Of a DNA stretch of 56,865 bases, positions 54,457 to 56,865 are shown in pieces. The stretch's first letter is position 1. Each line of letters opens with the position of its first letter. Below the pieces are notes generated by a model. That model was not told where the DNA came from. It made no database searches and saw nothing but the letters and a program-made list of their open reading frames with translations. A program made the position numbers and the translations under genes. This DNA is from Acidobacteriota bacterium (GTDB lineage: Bacteria; Acidobacteriota; Terriglobia; Bryobacterales; Bryobacteraceae): positions 1 to 56,865 of the forward strand of contig VFZW01000004.1 of the NCBI GenBank assembly GCA_016871055.1. Reading direction: 5' to 3'.

Positions 54457-56154
54457 ATGAACAAAATCCTTCTTCTCACGACGGCCGCGCTGGGCGCGGC
54501 CGCACAGCAGTCCTACGAACTCGGGCCGGACTCGCAACTTCAACTCGCGACGCCGAAAGGCGCGTTGACGAAACACACGCTTGCTCCCGGTAAGTATTTC
54601 CCCGGCACACCGCACAACTATTCGCTCTACGTTCCGAAGCAGTATGACGCCACCAAGTCGACGCCGTTCATGATTTTCCTCGATGGCAGCGGCGCGCTCG
54701 GCGGCGGGGTACGCGCGCCGATCGTGTTCGACAATCTCATCGCCAAAGGCGAACTGCCGCCGATGATCGGCATCTTCATCGACCCCGGCGTTTTCCCCGC
54801 GCGCGGCGATGCGCAGAGCCGCTTTGAGCGCGTCTTTGAATACGACTCGCTCAGCGACCGCTTCGCCAACTTTCTTGTCGACGAACTCATCGCCGAAGTG
54901 GCGAAGTCCTACAATCTGTCGAAAGACCCCAACGATCGTGGTCTCTGTGGCGTCTCCACCGGCGCCGTCGGCGCATTCGCCGCGGCATGGAACCGTCCCG
55001 ATCAATTCCGCCGCGTGCTCAGCTTCATCGGCACATTCGTTTCGATGAAAGGCGCCGACGGGTTGCCCGCGCTGATTCGCAAGACCGAACCCAAGCCCAT
55101 CCGCATCTTTCTACAAGCCGGCAAGAACGATCACATCGCGCCCAACCAACCGTGGGGCACTTTTTACGGCGGCAGTTGGCCTATCAACAATCAGGTAATG
55201 CTCGAAGCGTTTCTGTTCGCGGGCTATGACGCGAAGCTCGTGCTTGGTGACGAAGGCCACAACATGAAACACGGCGGCGCAATTCTACCCGAGACTTTGC
55301 GCTGGCTCTGGCGTGGTTTTCCCGCACCCATCACCGCGAAGGAACCGGAAGCGTTGACGCAACCGGGTTGGGATTCGCGCGGAAAGGTTTCGTCAATTGT
55401 CTCGGCTTCAGCTCCGTGGGAGAGAGTTCTCGACAACGCGCGTAGCGTGACCCAGGCGAACGACGGCGGCATCCACGCAGCAACAGGCACGGGCGTCGCC
55501 AAGATCGGCGGCTCGGAAGCGAAAATCGCCGGTGCTACTCTTGTCCGCGCCGGCATCGCCGGCGGCAAGAATATCACCACGCTCGACGGGAAGGTTTTGG
55601 CGGAGAACGCCAATGCGAAAGGCATCGCCGTAACCGAAAAAGGAGGCGTCTATTTTACAAGCGGCAATTCGATCGCGCGCATCGACGCCGCCGGCAAACG
55701 TAGCATCGCCTAGCAAGGCGCCGACATCGCCGAGCCCACCGGGCTCGCCCTCTCGCCCGATCAAGCGATGCTTGTCGTCACAGACGCGCAGAGCCGGTTC
55801 AGTTGGTCCTTTCAGATCGGCGAAAACGGCGCGCTCATCAATGGCGAACCGTTCTATCGTCTGGAAATGCCCGAATCCGGCTGGCGCAGCGAAGCCGTCG
55901 CCACAACAATCGACTCCATTGGCCAGGTCTACTTCGCCACGGCGCAAGGCATCCAAATGTGCGAAGCCAATGGGCGCGTCGCGGCGATTCTGAATTCGCC
56001 CACGCGCGATCGCGTCACCGACATCGCCTTCGCTACGCAGGGCAATCAGGACTGGCTCTACGCCGTCGCCGGAGGCAAGCTGTATCGTCGCGCGGTGAAG
56101 GTGAAGGGAGTGCCCGCGTGGGCACCCGCCAAATTGCCTCGTCCGCCGCTGTAA
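54457..56154 (+). pseudogene. esterase fused to a gluconolactonase-like propeller, interrupted by an in-frame TAG
   Basis: From the ATG at 54457 the frame encodes a signal peptide (MNKILLLTTAALGAAAQQ) and then an esterase-D-like alpha/beta hydrolase (about 40-290). It has HNYSLYVPKQYDA, the nucleophile GVSTGA (Ser) and a late His in DEGHNMKHGG. A six-bladed SMP-30/gluconolactonase-like propeller begins at about 310. The amber TAG at 55711-55713 comes after 418 codons, inside the propeller (AAGKRSIA, stop, QGADIAEPTGLALSPDQAML). The frame is unchanged after it and stays open to 56154 with typical family sequence. A single base change (for example CAG to TAG) explains it. The esterase domain could still be made as a truncated protein, and sequencing error is possible. 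Confidence 0.75.
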
Positions 56155-56164
56155 AATCGGCGTG

Positions 56165-56744
56165 ATGCTTCTTCCGTTACTTGTTGCGCAGATCGTCGTC
56201 ACGCCGGGGCCGATCAACACTGTCTCGATCGACGGCGCCGCGCTCATCACCAGCGTGCGCCGCGATCTGTTGCCATCTGGTCCCGTCATCGTGGCGGAAG
56301 CCGACGCCAAGCGTATCACCGATGCGGCGAAGTTCTGGTCACTGTTCCGGCAAACTCGTTTTCACGACTACGCGCAAATTTCGACGCGCGTGCCGATCGC
56401 GCCGCAACCGATCAAGCGCACCGTCAAAGGCGGCGACGTTTTTTCAGGCGTCGAAGTCATCGACACGCCCGGCCCGACCGCCACCAGCGTTTCGTATCTC
56501 TTCACACACCAAGGCAAACGCCACGCATTCACCGGAGACCTGATTTACAAAGACGGCAAGCTGCTCGACGTGTACAGCTTGCAAGATGCGATCCCTGAAA
56601 CCAAGACTCGCGGTTATCACGGATTCGCGGCGCGCGCGGGTCAGCTAATCGAAAGCCTGCGCAAGATCAAAGCGGCGAAACCGGACGTGCTGATACCGTC
56701 GCGCGGGCCGTTCGTCACCGATCCCGCCAAGGACATCGTGGAGT
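56165..56744 (+). pseudogene. metallo-beta-lactamase-fold protein, 3' end cut by an IS element
   Basis: From an ATG at 56165 about 193 codons of coding sequence precede the IS end. The fold is recognisable in GDVFSGVEVIDTPGPTATSV, HAFTGDLIYKDGKLLDVYSL and LRKIKAAKPDVLIPSRGP. The classical HxHxDH zinc motif is replaced (ITSVRRDLL), which I think is normal for this acidobacterial subfamily but means hydrolase activity is doubtful. Past 56744 the sequence changes to IS3-type terminal DNA and the frame simply reads into the element. It starts 10 nt after the esterase gene and is probably the last gene of that unit. Confidence 0.7.
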
Positions 56745-56865
56745 TGTCCCCAAATCTGAGACACGAGTCTAGACACACAAAAATTCCCAAAGGAGAATTT
56801 GAGTCATGTCCGTGTCACGAAGAAAGTTCAACCGCGAGTTCAAGCTCGCGGCGGTCAAGCGTCTG
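56745..56865 (+). mobile_element. left end of an IS3-family insertion sequence
   Basis: The sequence beginning TGTCCCCAAATCTGAGACAC has the TGT-first form of IS3-family terminal repeats and is followed 61 bases later by an OrfA start. The right end and target duplication lie beyond the window, so the exact left boundary (56745) is an estimate from the TGT. Confidence 0.7.
56806..56865 (+). CDS. IS3-family transposase OrfA, N-terminal part
   Basis: The first 20 codons are present (MSVSRRKFNREFKLAAVKRL), a standard start of IS3-type OrfA proteins, which carry an HTH_Tnp_1 DNA-binding domain. A strong AGGAG lies ten bases upstream. The gene continues beyond the window. In complete elements OrfB with the DDE catalytic core follows, usually expressed by a -1 frameshift. 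Confidence 0.85.
   Translation, partial: MSVSRRKFNREFKLAAVKRL

Noticed and set aside
55711..55713. TAG as a pyrrolysine codon
   Set aside because: No pyl genes are seen and the site is not a methylamine methyltransferase active site; a point nonsense mutation is simpler.

Overview
The window is GC-rich bacterial DNA that most likely comes from an Acidobacteriota genome of the Bryobacterales/Solibacter group. The best marker is a 1154-aa secreted protein ending in the Solibacter-type C-terminal domain (TIGR03437). Supporting signs are the planctomycete-type secreted cytochrome modules (PSCyt/PSD families, DUF1552, DUF1501), an acidobacterial-looking ECF sigma/anti-sigma pair, and secreted proteins rich in HEAT and TPR repeats. 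No rRNA, tRNA or CRISPR array was seen.

Layout. 1-1.6 kb: the first codons of a minus-strand gene, then an ECF-like sigma factor and a membrane anti-sigma-like protein. 1.6-15.1 kb: a minus-strand cell-envelope operon (zinc metalloprotease, TolC-type channel, beta-propeller/TIGR03437 protein, TPR lipoprotein, cytochrome-motif HEAT protein, CPBP/CAAX-like protease). 15.1-17.6 kb: a secreted glycoside-hydrolase-like protein and tsaB. 17.6-22.4 kb: a hybrid histidine kinase overlapping a redox fusion gene that carries an in-frame UGA. 22.5-26.1 kb: dnaG and rpoD. 26-29.5 kb: a NadD-like nucleotidyltransferase, a Uma2-like protein, a zinc-ribbon membrane protein and a TPR membrane glycosyltransferase. 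29.5-37.2 kb: a tightly overlapping plus-strand operon (nth, lipoprotein, membrane glycosyltransferase, GlcNAc-kinase-like ATPase, M20 peptidase, pgk, nitrilase). 37.2-40.7 kb: the opposing operon eno-gpmI-queuosine-precursor transporter. 40.9-45 kb: accessory genes including a frameshifted zinc-ribbon/LamG-like gene and a roadblock protein. 45-56.2 kb: a Gfo/Idh/MocA oxidoreductase and two secreted cytochrome modules (PSD5-type plus DUF1552; PSCyt1/PSCyt2/PSD1 plus DUF1501), a Gly-rich secreted protein and an esterase/propeller gene with an internal TAG. 56.2 kb to the end: a metallo-beta-lactamase-like gene cut by the left end of an IS3-family element.

The most striking observation is at 17645-19237. 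Two adjacent minus-strand reading frames are in phase and separated only by a TGA that replaces the first Cys of a C-x-x-C redox motif (RSADW-U-PYCK). A stem-loop begins shortly downstream, with its apical loop 21 nt after the UGA and a G as first loop base. This fits a bacterial selenoprotein: a DUF1080 domain, a Sec-containing redoxin domain and a DsbD-alpha-like domain in one secreted polypeptide.

Three other genes carry different kinds of interruption: an 8-A/T homopolymer frameshift (43514-43521), an amber codon (55711-55713) and an IS insertion (about 56745). Central-metabolism genes (pgk, eno, gpmI), replication/transcription genes (dnaG, rpoD) and tsaB look intact.
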